Positions 23,697 to 32,240 are shown, numbered from the stretch's first letter. The stretch is 34,060 nucleotides of DNA from Holophagaceae bacterium (GCA_025363715.1 JANYLR010000100.1:1-34060), one strand, 5' to 3'. The notes: a model not told the origin generated them from the letters alone. Program-made: numbers and translations.

Positions 23697-25031
23697 TCAG
23701 CCGAGGATCTTGGACAGGCCGTAGGCAACCAGCGTGGAAGTGCCGACGCCGATCAGGCCGGGGATCATGAAGCTGTGGTTGAGGAGGTACTTGCCGATCC
23801 GCGTGGTGCCCGTGCGGTCCATGTTGATGGCCGCGAGATCGCTGGGGTAGAAGGCGAAGAAGAAGTAGGCGTAGCTTGCGGGGATCAGGCTCAGCAGCAG
23901 GGGCGTGGGCAGGCCCAGGGCGTAGCCGAAGGGCAGCATGATGGTGAGCGTGGCGGCCTGGCTCTTCACGAAGGCGGACACGCAGAACATGGCGATGGCG
24001 AAGGTCCAGGGGGCCATCTGCACCATGGTCTTGATGTTGGCAATGAGATAGCTCTCGTTGGCCTTGATGAAGGTCTCGCTCATCCAGGCGATGCCGAAGA
24101 TGGAGACCACGGCGATCATGCCCGCGATGAAGACGCTGGAGCGGGCGATCTCGGGGGCCTTCACCTTGGTGGCGAAGAGGATGAACGAGCCGAAGGCCAG
24201 CATGATGATCTGCACCACGGTGGTCATGGGCACCACCTTGCCGTTCACCATGGGCAGCAGGCCGGGCTTCAGGGCGATGAGGATGATGGTCAGCACGCCG
24301 GCGAAGAACAACGCCACCGAAAGCTTGGCCGAGGTAGGAATCACTTTGCCCAGGGTGGTGACATTGGCATCCAGGGCCTTGGCGAATTCGGGATCCTTCA
24401 TGCGCTCCTGGAATTCGGGATCCTGGTCCAGCTCCTTGCCCCGGTTGAAGCTCCAGGCCGCGGCGGCCAGGACGCCGATGATGCCGGCGGGCAGGGTGAT
24501 ACGGATGATGTCGAAGAGGCCCACCGGGTGGCCATTCTTGGCGGCCAGGGCCAGGAAGGTGGTGACGGCGGCGGCCACGGGGCTGGCGGTGATGCCCATC
24601 TGGGAGGCCACGCTGGAGATGGCCATGGGGCGCTCGGGCCGGATGCGGGTTTTCAGGGCTACGTCGGAGATGACCGGCAGCAGCGCGTAGACCGCGTGCC
24701 CCGTGCCAACGCAGACCGTGAGGAGGAAGGTCGACAGGGGTGCCAGGATGGTGACGTATTTCGGATGGGCGCGGAGCAGGCGCTCCGTCAGCTGCACCAG
24801 GTAGTCGAGGCCGCCTGCCACCTGCAGGGTGGCCGAGGCGGTCACCACCGCCAGGATGATGAGCATGACGTCGATGGGCGGGGTGCCAGGGGCCACCCGG
24901 AAGCAGAGCACGAGTACGGCCACGCCCAGGCCGCCGATGAGGCCGAGGGCGACGCCGCCCTTGCGGATGCCGATGAGGATGGCGCCCAGGACGAGCACGA
25001 ATTGGATCCAGAACATGAGTGCGGGGGACAT
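23697..25031 (-). CDS. Anaerobic C4-dicarboxylate transporter (DcuA/DcuB family)
   Basis: 444 residues, the usual size; AAGGAGA lies before the ATG at 25031. About ten to twelve hydrophobic segments. Conserved parts include TASATLQVAGGLDYLVQLTE, TFLLTVCVGTGHAVYALLPV, RPERPMAISSVASQMGITAS, QAATLTIMLPFGYALGLP and YAYFFFAFYPSDLAAINMDR. In E. coli these carriers exchange fumarate, malate or aspartate for succinate during anaerobic growth. The choice between DcuA and DcuB cannot be made safely. Along with the adjacent DASS carrier and D-malate dehydrogenase it forms a dicarboxylate block; the two carriers are convergent and share a terminator. Confidence 0.93.
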   Translation of the reverse strand: MSPALMFWIQFVLVLGAILIGIRKGGVALGLIGGLGVAVLVLCFRVAPGTPPIDVMLIILAVVTASATLQVAGGLDYLVQLTERLLRAHPKYVTILAPLSTFLLTVCVGTGHAVYALLPVISDVALKTRIRPERPMAISSVASQMGITASPVAAAVTTFLALAAKNGHPVGLFDIIRITLPAGIIGVLAAAAWSFNRGKELDQDPEFQERMKDPEFAKALDANVTTLGKVIPTSAKLSVALFFAGVLTIILIALKPGLLPMVNGKVVPMTTVVQIIMLAFGSFILFATKVKAPEIARSSVFIAGMIAVVSIFGIAWMSETFIKANESYLIANIKTMVQMAPWTFAIAMFCVSAFVKSQAATLTIMLPFGYALGLPTPLLLSLIPASYAYFFFAFYPSDLAAINMDRTGTTRIGKYLLNHSFMIPGLIGVGTSTLVAYGLSKILG

Positions 25032-25211
25032 TGCCGGTTCTCCTTATCGATTCAGGCTCTGGCGAACCTGGGACGTGGAAATCGTAGCAGACGTGTCGGT
25101 AATGAATGATGCGAGCCCTTGGTTTTTTTAGTTGCTTAAAGGTTGGAGGCCGTTTTTCGACGGGGCGCTTTGCAATGCGTCAGTCTGCGCGGGGCGCCAC
25201 GGCAGGTTAGG

Positions 25212-26600
25212 ATGGCCCTTCAGGAACGCCCCGTGAATCCCCTGCCATTCTACCTTGTGACCTTGACCCACTCTGACTGGGAGGCGGCCCTGGCCTGCAC
25301 CCGGCGCCTAGGTGAGGATGCCCTGCCAGAACTGCGGCTGGACCTGTTCCCCGAGGCCGATCCCGAGGCCCTGGTCGATGCCCTGAAGCGCCGCTGCCTG
25401 GTGACCTGCCGCCGCGTCTCCGAAGGGGGACGCTGGCCCGATGAGGATGAGGGCGGGCGTATCGCCCAGCTGGTCAAGGCCCTGAAGGGCAAGCCGCAGT
25501 GGCTGGATCTGGAATGGGAGCTGCCCATCCCCTCCGAGATCCAGGCGGCCCGCACCCACGTGCGGCTGCTGCGCTCCATCCATGTGCGCCCGGGCGTCTT
25601 CGACCTGGAGGCGCGCCTGCGCAACCTTCCCGAAGGTGAGGCCTATAAGTGGGTGGGTTGGGCGGGGCGCCTGGGCGACAATGGTCGTCTCCGGGCACCA
25701 CTGGAGTGGGCCAAGGATCACGGCATCCGCCTGGCGGCCTTTCTCATGGGCCCCAAGGGCCTGCCCAGCCGGGCCCTCCAGGCGGTCTGGGGCGGGGCCT
25801 TCACCTACGCGGCTCCCGATGATGGTCCTGCCGCCGCGCCGGGCCAGCTGCCCCTCTCCACCCTGCGGGCCTGGCGGGCCGCCAAGCTCCATCCGGGTTT
25901 CGGCCTCTGCGGCGTCATCGGGGATCCGGTCCTGCACTCGCGGGGGCCGGCCTTCCACAACCCCCGCCTCCAGTACGCCCTAAAGGACCTCGTTTACCTG
26001 CCCTTCCATTGCGGCGATGCGGCCGAAGCGGTGGAGGCCCTGGAGGCCCTCGGCATTCTTGGCCTGAGCATCACCGCGCCCTTGAAACTCACGCTGCCCG
26101 AAGCGCTTGGATTGAAGGGCCCCCTGAATACCCTCTGGCGACGGAAAGTAGGAGAGGCCTGGCAGGGGGCGAACACGGACGCGGAGGCATTTGAACAATC
26201 TCTGTCTAATCTGCAGGCGGGTCCCGTCCTGCTGCTGGGCGAAGGCGGCGTGGCCAGGACCAGCCGGGACCGGCTGGAAGCAGCCGGCAGGGCCGTGCTC
26301 CAGGTGTCCCGGCGCCACCCCGCCACGGTGGCAGAGGTGATTGCCCTGGCGCCCGTGGGCCTCGTCCAGGCCACCAGCCTGGGCATGGATCCCACGGACC
26401 TGGCTCCCTTCCCTGAGCTGCTGACAGCGGCCCAGGCCACTGCCCGCTGGGCCCTGGAGTGGATCTACAAGGAAGACACCGCCTTCGCCCTCTGGGCCCG
26501 GGAGGCAGGCCTCCAGCTCGTGGCAGGGGCGACGCTTTTCGAGGCCCAGGCCGAGGCGCAGAGTAGGCGGTTCATCGAGGGGTGTGGCGGCGTCCTTTGA
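25212..26600 (+). CDS. aroDE: Bifunctional 3-dehydroquinate dehydratase (type I) / shikimate dehydrogenase
   Basis: 462 residues from ATG 25212; a GTG at 25233 with AGGAA before it is a good alternative start. The N-terminal half is type I AroD: LPELRLDLFPE, CLVTCRRVSEGG, the catalytic His in RSIHVRP, Lys in EAYKWVGWAGR, and the AAPGQL motif. The C-terminal half is AroE: CGVIGDPVLHSRGPAFHN, the Lys in SITAPLKLTL, the Asp in GANTDAEAFE, NADP loop LLLGEGGVARTSRD, and QATSLGMDP. It makes shikimate from 3-dehydroquinate via 3-dehydroshikimate. This fusion is known in plants and Chlamydia and scattered bacteria. It sits 26 bp upstream of the regulator operon and may be co-transcribed. Confidence 0.93.
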   Translation: MALQERPVNPLPFYLVTLTHSDWEAALACTRRLGEDALPELRLDLFPEADPEALVDALKRRCLVTCRRVSEGGRWPDEDEGGRIAQLVKALKGKPQWLDLEWELPIPSEIQAARTHVRLLRSIHVRPGVFDLEARLRNLPEGEAYKWVGWAGRLGDNGRLRAPLEWAKDHGIRLAAFLMGPKGLPSRALQAVWGGAFTYAAPDDGPAAAPGQLPLSTLRAWRAAKLHPGFGLCGVIGDPVLHSRGPAFHNPRLQYALKDLVYLPFHCGDAAEAVEALEALGILGLSITAPLKLTLPEALGLKGPLNTLWRRKVGEAWQGANTDAEAFEQSLSNLQAGPVLLLGEGGVARTSRDRLEAAGRAVLQVSRRHPATVAEVIALAPVGLVQATSLGMDPTDLAPFPELLTAAQATARWALEWIYKEDTAFALWAREAGLQLVAGATLFEAQAEAQSRRFIEGCGGVL

Positions 26601-26626
26601 GGGCGGATAGCTGCTAATTTCAACGC

Positions 26627-27922
26627 ATGGACCTCCTGCTGGTCGAGGACAAGGACAGCTTCCGGCGCCTGCTGAGCCAGGCCCTGGAGGGCACGGTCTG
26701 GAAGGTCATGGCTGTGGCCGATCCGCAGGCGGCTCTGCGCGCCCTGGAGGAACGACCCTTCCATGTGCTGGTCACCGACCTGCGCCTGCCCGGCATGAGT
26801 GGCCTGGAGCTGATCCGCCGGGCGCGGCGCCTGCACCCGGGCCTGCGGGTGGTGCTGATGTCGGCCTTCGGCGAACCCAAGGACATCGTGGAGGCCATGC
26901 GGCTCGGCGCCGATGACTTCCTGCCCAAACCCTTCGATCTGGATGCTTTCCTGGCTCTGTTGGATCGTCTGCGGGCCCTGGTGGGGGCGCCGCCGCCGGA
27001 TCCCGCCGAGCCCTGGACCGCCCACAGCCCTGCCATGCAGGCCCTGGACGTGGCCCTCCGTCAGGCGGCGGCCTCCACCCTGCCCGTGCTGTTCCGCGGT
27101 CCCCGAGGTTGTGGGCGCGAGCGCTGCGCCCGGCGTCTCCATGTCCTCCGGCACCCGGTGGCCCCCTACCTGAGCCTGCCCGCGTCCACCCTGGGCGCCG
27201 AAGGCCCTGATCCACGCCTGCTCCAGCTGCTGGAGGGCGGCAGCCTGTTTCTCCCGGGGCTGGAGCACCTCTCGCCGGCGGCGGCGGGCGCCCTGGCCCG
27301 GGCCATGGACAGTGGCCCCGGCAGCCGCCTCGCGTGGATGGGCAGTGTGGAGGCCGGGGCCCAGCTGCCCCCGGAGATCGCCCAGCGCCTGGGCGCCCTG
27401 GAACTGCGGGTGCCGGCCTTGGGGGAGCGACGCGAAGATCTGCTGGCCCTGGCCCGTCAGCTGCTGGACCAGGTCGCCAAGCGGGAAGGGCGGCCGGTGC
27501 CCTGGCTGGAGCGCAGCGCGGAGCGGCAGCTCCTGGAGCATGACTGGCCCGGCAATGTCCGCGAACTGGAGGTCCTGGTGGGGCGCACCCTCTTGTTCTC
27601 CGATAGCCCCGCCATTCGGACCTTCACCGACCTGGGCCTGGGTCTGGAAGCCCCCCTCTGCCTGCCCTGGCCCGAGGCCGGCGGCCTGGAGGGCATGCTC
27701 AAGACCATCGCACGGAGCGCGGAAGGGAAACTGCTGCAGCGGGCCCTGGCCCTGACCGCCGGGGACCTGCCCCGGGCCGCCGAAACCCTGGGGCTGACGG
27801 TGCGGACCCTCGCTCAGCGCTTGCGGGAGCATGGCATCTCTCTCGAAGATAGAAGCTCCACCTCCGTCAGCCCAAAGGGCGAGCCAGGTGGAGACAGCCC
27901 CCAGTTCCGGAAGGCCCCATGA
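26627..27922 (+). CDS. NtrC-like response regulator with degenerate AAA+ domain
   Basis: 431 residues. Residues 1-120 are a good receiver domain: E7-D8, phosphoacceptor D51 (VLVTDLRLPGMSG), S79 and K101 (LPKPF). Residues about 130-350 align with the sigma-54 activator AAA+ domain but are broken: Walker A is GPRGCGRE (158-165) with Arg in place of Lys, Walker B is GGSLFLPGLEHL where DE has become P210-G211, and no GAFTGA loop is present. WPGNVRELE is kept. The C-terminal Fis-type helix-turn-helix (about 362-396, with AAETLGLTVRTLAQRLREHG) is intact. It can likely bind DNA under phosphorylation control but not drive sigma-54. No histidine kinase is adjacent. Four-base overlap with the MoxR gene. 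Confidence 0.85.
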   Translation: MDLLLVEDKDSFRRLLSQALEGTVWKVMAVADPQAALRALEERPFHVLVTDLRLPGMSGLELIRRARRLHPGLRVVLMSAFGEPKDIVEAMRLGADDFLPKPFDLDAFLALLDRLRALVGAPPPDPAEPWTAHSPAMQALDVALRQAAASTLPVLFRGPRGCGRERCARRLHVLRHPVAPYLSLPASTLGAEGPDPRLLQLLEGGSLFLPGLEHLSPAAAGALARAMDSGPGSRLAWMGSVEAGAQLPPEIAQRLGALELRVPALGERREDLLALARQLLDQVAKREGRPVPWLERSAERQLLEHDWPGNVRELEVLVGRTLLFSDSPAIRTFTDLGLGLEAPLCLPWPEAGGLEGMLKTIARSAEGKLLQRALALTAGDLPRAAETLGLTVRTLAQRLREHGISLEDRSSTSVSPKGEPGGDSPQFRKAP

Positions 27923-28893
27923 TCCATGTCCCGCCCATTCTGATCCCACCGGTGTGCAGCCCAGAGGGAGTTCGTCCCGCCGCCCGAGCCGGGCTGGCAG
28001 CCCTCCAGGCGGTGGTGGTGGGCAAGGAAGCTCAGGTGCGGCGGGCCTTCGCGGCCATGCTGGCCGGGGGCCACGTGCTGCTGGAAGACCTGCCGGGCGT
28101 GGGCAAGACCACCCTCGCCAAGGGGCTGTCCCGCATCCTCGGCGGCAGCTTCCAGCGGGTGCAGGGCACCAATGATCTGCTGCCTTCGGATCTGCTGGGC
28201 GTGCACCTCTGGGATGCGAAGGAGCAGGGGTTCCGCTTCCAGCCCGGTCCCGTGTTCTGCCACGTGCTGCTGCTGGACGAGCTGAACCGCATCGGCCCAA
28301 AAACCCAGAGCGCCATGCTCGAAGCCATGGTGGAAGGGCAGGTCACCCTGGACCGCAGCACCCACAAGCTGCCGGAGCCCTTCTTCGTCATCGCCACCCA
28401 GAATCCGCTGGATCATGCCGGCACCTTCCCCCTGCCCGAAAGCCAGCTGGACCGGTTTTCCTGCACCATCCACCTGGGCTATCCGGACCGGGCGGCCGAG
28501 CGGCTCATCCTCACGGGGAAGGCGGGCTCCGAGCGCCTGGACACCCTCTCGCCCGTACTCGACCTGGAGGGGTGGCGCCAGGCCCGCCTGGCGGTGCGCG
28601 GCGTCAAGGTTTCCGAAGCGGTGCTGGACTATGTCGAGCGCATGGTGGAGCGCATCCGCACGGGTGGCGGGTTCTGCTCCACCCGCGCCGCCAAGCACTG
28701 GCTGGGTCTCGCCCAGGCCGAGGCCTGGCTGGAGGGCCGGGATTTCATCACGCCGGATGATCTGCAACGCACCCTTTCGGACACCATGGCCCACCGCGGC
28801 AGCCTGGACGACCGCCGCCTCAACCGTGGCGACCGGCGCGAGCAGCTGGCCAAGCTGCTGAAGGAACTGCCGGTGGGGTGGACCGGTGCTTGA
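27919..28893 (+). CDS. MoxR-family AAA+ ATPase
   Basis: 324 residues; ATGA overlap with the preceding stop. Motifs: Walker A LEDLPGVGKTTLAKGLSRIL, then QRVQGTNDLLPSDLLGVHLW, Walker B VLLLDELNRIGPKTQSAMLE, sensor-1 FFVIATQNPLDHAGTFPLPE, QLDRFSCTIHLGYPD. The C-terminal helical lid is normal. MoxR proteins act as chaperones that mature or activate protein complexes, often with VWA-domain partners; no VWA or DUF58 gene lies next to it here, which is unusual. It is in a tight operon with the degenerate regulator and a RodZ-like protein. Confidence 0.93.
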   Translation: MIHVPPILIPPVCSPEGVRPAARAGLAALQAVVVGKEAQVRRAFAAMLAGGHVLLEDLPGVGKTTLAKGLSRILGGSFQRVQGTNDLLPSDLLGVHLWDAKEQGFRFQPGPVFCHVLLLDELNRIGPKTQSAMLEAMVEGQVTLDRSTHKLPEPFFVIATQNPLDHAGTFPLPESQLDRFSCTIHLGYPDRAAERLILTGKAGSERLDTLSPVLDLEGWRQARLAVRGVKVSEAVLDYVERMVERIRTGGGFCSTRAAKHWLGLAQAEAWLEGRDFITPDDLQRTLSDTMAHRGSLDDRRLNRGDRREQLAKLLKELPVGWTGA

Positions 28894-29698
28894 AGAGGAA
28901 TCCGTCGGTCAGCTGATCCAGCGGGCCCGCATGGCCAAGGGCCTCACCCTGGAAGCCCTGGCCAAGGAGCTCAAGCTGCCCATCCGCCATTTGGAGGCCA
29001 TCGAGGGCGATCACTGGGCGGCGCTGCCACCGGGCCGGCCCCGGCCCCTGGCCCGCCAGCTGGCCGCACGCCTGGAGGTGGATCTGGAATACCACACCGG
29101 GGCCTTCCAGATCGTGCCCGGCGTCCAGGAGCTGGAGCCTCCAGACCCCCGGCAGGAACGGCTGGAACGGATGGTGATGGGCCTACTCTCTGCCGCCTCC
29201 GTGGTCGTGGTGCTCTGGCTGGTGGTGCCGGGGCCGCGGCTGGGCCGGAAGCCGCCGCCGAGCTACCTCACCGGTCTCGCCCGGCCCACGCTGCCACCCC
29301 CTCCACCGCCCGCCTCCTCGCCCTATCCGGTCCTGGGTGAGCTCCTGCCGGAATCGCCCCTGAACGAACAGGGCATCCTCGTGAGCCTCCGCAGCATGGG
29401 TGAATGTTCGGTGCGCATCGAGCCCCAGCCGGACCAGGGTGGCGAAGTCCAGGTGCACACCCTCCGGGTGTCGGAGCCCTGGCAGTTGCGCGTGAAGGGG
29501 CCCTTCACGCTCCTCCTCGACGATGCCGGGGTAGTGAACGTGGAGGTGGCAGGCCGGCGCATCGCCCACGGGGGAAGCGTGGGCGAGTCCTGGACCGGTC
29601 AGTTCGATGGGGAGGGGCGCTGGCTTCAGCCGAAGCTTCCTGCGCTCCCCGCAGCGGCCCCGGTGCGCGGTGATGATGAGGATGGACCCCGGCCATGA
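28886..29698 (+). CDS. RodZ-like membrane protein (HTH, TM, C-terminal beta domain)
   Basis: 270 residues from a GTG at 28886, overlapping the MoxR stop by 8 bp. Residues 5-75 are a helix-turn-helix of the HTH_25 type (GQLIQRARMAKGLTLEALAK, LKLPIRHLEAIEGDHWAALP) as in RodZ. One membrane helix lies at 96-114. A Pro-rich linker (LARPTLPPPPPPASSPYP) follows, then a DUF4115-like beta domain (SMGECSVRIEPQPDQGGE, PWQLRVKGPFTLLLDDAGVV, NVEVAGRRIAHG). RodZ links MreB to the wall elongation machine; whether this protein does so is unproved, since many bacteria have RodZ-like proteins with other roles. Confidence 0.82.
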   Translation: MLEEESVGQLIQRARMAKGLTLEALAKELKLPIRHLEAIEGDHWAALPPGRPRPLARQLAARLEVDLEYHTGAFQIVPGVQELEPPDPRQERLERMVMGLLSAASVVVVLWLVVPGPRLGRKPPPSYLTGLARPTLPPPPPPASSPYPVLGELLPESPLNEQGILVSLRSMGECSVRIEPQPDQGGEVQVHTLRVSEPWQLRVKGPFTLLLDDAGVVNVEVAGRRIAHGGSVGESWTGQFDGEGRWLQPKLPALPAAAPVRGDDEDGPRP

Positions 29699-30810
29699 CC
29701 ATGCATCCGATCGTTGAGCGGTTCCTCCAGGGCGGACTGCCCGAGCCCATGGCCATGGCTCTGGTGGGGGGAAGCCTGCCCGTGCCGACCCCGGACCTGC
29801 TGCAGGCCCTGGCCCACGCGGGCCTGAGGGATACGCCCTATGCCAAGCGGGCCCTTGATTTCTTCGCGACCATGCCGGAATCCCTGCTGGCGGGGGTGAT
29901 GGTCGAACCCTTCGATCCCCCGAAGCCCCTGCAACTGGTGCTCTGCCACCGCAAGGAACTCGCCCTGCTGGAGACGGTGCTCCTGAACTCTTCGCTCACG
30001 GCGGCCATCGTCGAAGCTTCGGTGCCCAGCCTGCCCGGCGCGGTGCTCGAGGTGGTGCTGAACAACCAGGTGCTCTGGATGGAGTGCCATCGCATCCTGG
30101 ACCTCCTGGAGGAGCACCCCGAGGGCGAGTACGTCATCAAGCGGCGCGTCAACGAGTTCCGCTTCGACGTCCTGCGCCTGATACCGGAAGAGGTAAAGCG
30201 GCAGCGGCTGGAGATCATCGACGAAGTGGAGGCCGGCCGCCTCGACCGCGCCTGGTCCGAGCTGCCCTTGCCCAAGGAGAAGTCGAAGGAGGAGGCCGAT
30301 GCCGAGGTCGAATCCGAGGAAATGGCCGTGGAACGCCGCCTGCTGTCCATGAAGCCCCTCCTGGACGACGAAGGCAATGAGATCACCCTCACCCTCACCC
30401 AACGCGTGATGAAGCTCAGCACCAACCAGAAGATCATGCTCGCCATCAAGGGGGGCAAAGAGGAACGCGCCCTCCTCATCCGCGAGGCCAACCGGCTCAT
30501 CCAGGTGAACGTAATGAGGAATGGCCGCATCAGCGAAGGCGAGGTGGCCTACATCGCCCAGATGCGCACGGTGAACGAGGAAGTGCTGCGCATCATCTCC
30601 AACAGCCGCGAGTGGATGAAAAAGTACCCCATCACCAAGGCCCTGGTCATGAACCCCCGCACCCCGCTGCCCGTGGCCCTCACCCACTTCAAGCGGCTCT
30701 ATGAGAGCGACATGAAGCTGCTCATCAAGGACCGGAACGTGGCTGAGCTACTAAGGCGGGAGGCCAAGCGCCTTGTGGAGATGAAGACCAAGGGGCAGGG
30801 CGCGGGATAG
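29695..30810 (+). CDS. Helical protein of unknown function
   Basis: 371 residues; ATGA overlap with the preceding stop, so the last of four translationally coupled genes. Almost all alpha-helical. Residues about 15-160 contain repeated 30-40 residue helical pairs (for example LLQALAHAGLRDTPYAKRAL; LETVLLNSSLTAAIVEASVP) like HEAT units. A highly acidic, Lys/Glu-rich linker (about 195-215, KEKSKEEADAEVESEE) is followed by a second helical part with TLTQRVMKLSTNQKIMLAIK, then KNPV-like NPRTPLPVALTHFKRL. No signal peptide or membrane segment. I do not recognise a named family; similar helical proteins in related phyla are annotated only as hypothetical. Confidence 0.8.
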   Translation: MTMHPIVERFLQGGLPEPMAMALVGGSLPVPTPDLLQALAHAGLRDTPYAKRALDFFATMPESLLAGVMVEPFDPPKPLQLVLCHRKELALLETVLLNSSLTAAIVEASVPSLPGAVLEVVLNNQVLWMECHRILDLLEEHPEGEYVIKRRVNEFRFDVLRLIPEEVKRQRLEIIDEVEAGRLDRAWSELPLPKEKSKEEADAEVESEEMAVERRLLSMKPLLDDEGNEITLTLTQRVMKLSTNQKIMLAIKGGKEERALLIREANRLIQVNVMRNGRISEGEVAYIAQMRTVNEEVLRIISNSREWMKKYPITKALVMNPRTPLPVALTHFKRLYESDMKLLIKDRNVAELLRREAKRLVEMKTKGQGAG

Positions 30811-30940
30811 GGGCGTCCCCGGTCCGGACTGGGTCGCCTTCAACCCGAGTGGGTCGGAGCGGACCCGAAACCGCCGGCCCGCCCGAGGCCGGTCCCACGC
30901 AACTCCCTGTCCTGACAAGAGCGGAGTTGATGTTCGCCCG

Positions 30941-30956
30941 TGGCACCGGGTTTGCT
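30941..30956 (+). promoter_or_regulatory. Sigma-54 promoter of the 31038 gene
   Basis: TGGCACCGGGTTTGCT matches the sigma-54 consensus TGGCAC-N5-TTGC(T/A) at every conserved base; GG (-24) and GC (-12) are exactly 10 nt apart. Transcription would start near 30966, leaving a leader of about 72 nt to the ATG at 31038. An enhancer-binding protein encoded elsewhere is needed; the NtrC-like protein at 26627 lacks the parts to do it. Confidence 0.65.
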
Positions 30957-31037
30957 CCAGGGGGCTGGATCGCGGTACCTCCCTCCCTCCAAACCCTTGG
31001 AATCCAGAGGTGGGTACCCCATTGCAAGGAGACCCCG

Positions 31038-32150
31038 ATGGACTCGATGAAAGTGCCCTGCTGTCCGGAGCTGCTCCGGGACGACAACTGCGACGTGCTG
31101 GCCTTCACCCGGACTCTGAACTATCCGTTCATGTACAAACGGGAGTTCCGGCTCGGGGTCCAGCTCCTCCTGACCTTTCGCCTCAAGCGCTGCACCCTGG
31201 GCCTGACCCTGGGCGATCCGGTCTACACCACCACCCTGCTGCCGGGGGAGAAGGTGAAGCTCGCCACCACGGACCGCCGGAGTTCGTTCACCTACGACGC
31301 CAGCACGAAGCTGAGCTACCGGTCTGAACAGATCTCCGAAGAGCAGTACTGGATGAACGCTTCGCAGTCCTATTTCTCGGATCTGGAGAACTCCCAGTCC
31401 GGCCATGACGTGGCCACGGACAAGGGGCACTGGGACTTCAGCGGCGAGGCCAAGGGCAGCGTCTCCCCCTGGCCCTGGGATCCCAGCGTGAGCGCCGGTA
31501 CCAAGGACTCAGGGAACCACGACAGCTCCTCCACCCTGGACTATCTCCACCGCCAGAGCTCGAACATGCACGCCTCGGCTACGCAGGCCGTTCATGCCAC
31601 CCACAGTGCGCACTCCATTTCCGTGGGGGAGGTCGCTACCCGCACCCACATCGAGGGGGAATCCGAGGACCACTTCGAAGCCTCCTCGCGGGAGTATTCC
31701 AACCCCAATTCGTGTCACGCGATCACCTACCTCTTCTACCGCCTGAATAAGAAGCAGAAGGTGACCTTCGAGCTGGTGAGCATCGACCGGCTGATTTCCT
31801 CACCCGTCGGCGCCACCAACCTTTCGGCTGTTTCGCCGACCATCACGCCCGCCATGCGGGCCGACATCCTGAAGCAGCTGGATGCGGAGCTGATGGCCGC
31901 GGGCATCCTGGGCGAGAATGGCCAGCCCTCAGAAACCCTGAAGAAGGAATTCGGTTTCACGCTGGAATTCTCCCTGCCGACGGCAGGCATCATCGTCAAG
32001 GGCTGCCTGGATGAATGCAACACCTGCGAACCCGCTCGGCGCGAGCGCGTCCACCTCGAGAACGAGCTGCTGCGCAAGCAGATCGAGCTCCTGGAGAAGT
32101 CCCAGGAGTACCGCTGCTGTCCCGCCAAGTGCGAGGAGACCAAGGCCTGA
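31038..32150 (+). CDS. Conserved-looking protein of unknown function behind a sigma-54 promoter
   Basis: 370 residues; AAGGAG seven bases before ATG 31038 chooses this start within a longer frame. No signal peptide and no membrane helix. Four parts: a Cys-containing N-terminus (MKVPCCPELLRDDNC); an apparent beta region with RRSSFTYDASTKLSYRSEQI; a low-complexity Ser/His/Asp-rich centre (about 110-215: SSTLDYLHRQSSNMHASATQ, HATHSAHSISVGEVATRTHI, EGESEDHFEASSREYSNPNS) leading to CHAITYLFYRLNKKQKVTFE; and a C-terminal coiled coil (about 335-360) ending in CCPAKCEE with several Cys. The central and following segments look highly constrained. I recall similar unannotated proteins in other bacteria but cannot name a family. 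No neighbour suggests a role. Confidence 0.8.
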   Translation: MDSMKVPCCPELLRDDNCDVLAFTRTLNYPFMYKREFRLGVQLLLTFRLKRCTLGLTLGDPVYTTTLLPGEKVKLATTDRRSSFTYDASTKLSYRSEQISEEQYWMNASQSYFSDLENSQSGHDVATDKGHWDFSGEAKGSVSPWPWDPSVSAGTKDSGNHDSSSTLDYLHRQSSNMHASATQAVHATHSAHSISVGEVATRTHIEGESEDHFEASSREYSNPNSCHAITYLFYRLNKKQKVTFELVSIDRLISSPVGATNLSAVSPTITPAMRADILKQLDAELMAAGILGENGQPSETLKKEFGFTLEFSLPTAGIIVKGCLDECNTCEPARRERVHLENELLRKQIELLEKSQEYRCCPAKCEETKA

Positions 32151-32210
32151 TCAGGCGCAAGGCTGGGCTTGATTCAAGGTTTCAAGCCCGCCAACCTTCC
32201 CCGGAAAGCG

Positions 32211-32234
32211 ATCGGCCCCCATTCGGGGGCCGAT
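32211..32234 (-). terminator. Hairpin directly after the tRNA-Gly fragment
   Basis: ATCGGCCCCC and GGGGGCCGAT form a perfect 10-bp stem with a 4-nt loop, six bases beyond the encoded CCA of the tRNA-Gly fragment on the minus strand. It is placed as the terminator of the original tRNA gene and also lies after the gene ending at 32150. The smaller pair GGGCTTGA/TCAAGCCC (32165-32189) precedes it. Confidence 0.65.
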
Positions 32235-32240
32235 TACGAT

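Noticed and set aside
23667..25109. A 480-codon plus-strand frame rich in Gly, Asp and His
   Set aside because: Antisense to the Dcu carrier; typical shadow of hydrophobic codons.
26465..28300. A 611-codon minus-strand frame
   Set aside because: Antisense to aroDE, the regulator and moxR; Gln/Pro/Gly-rich shadow composition.
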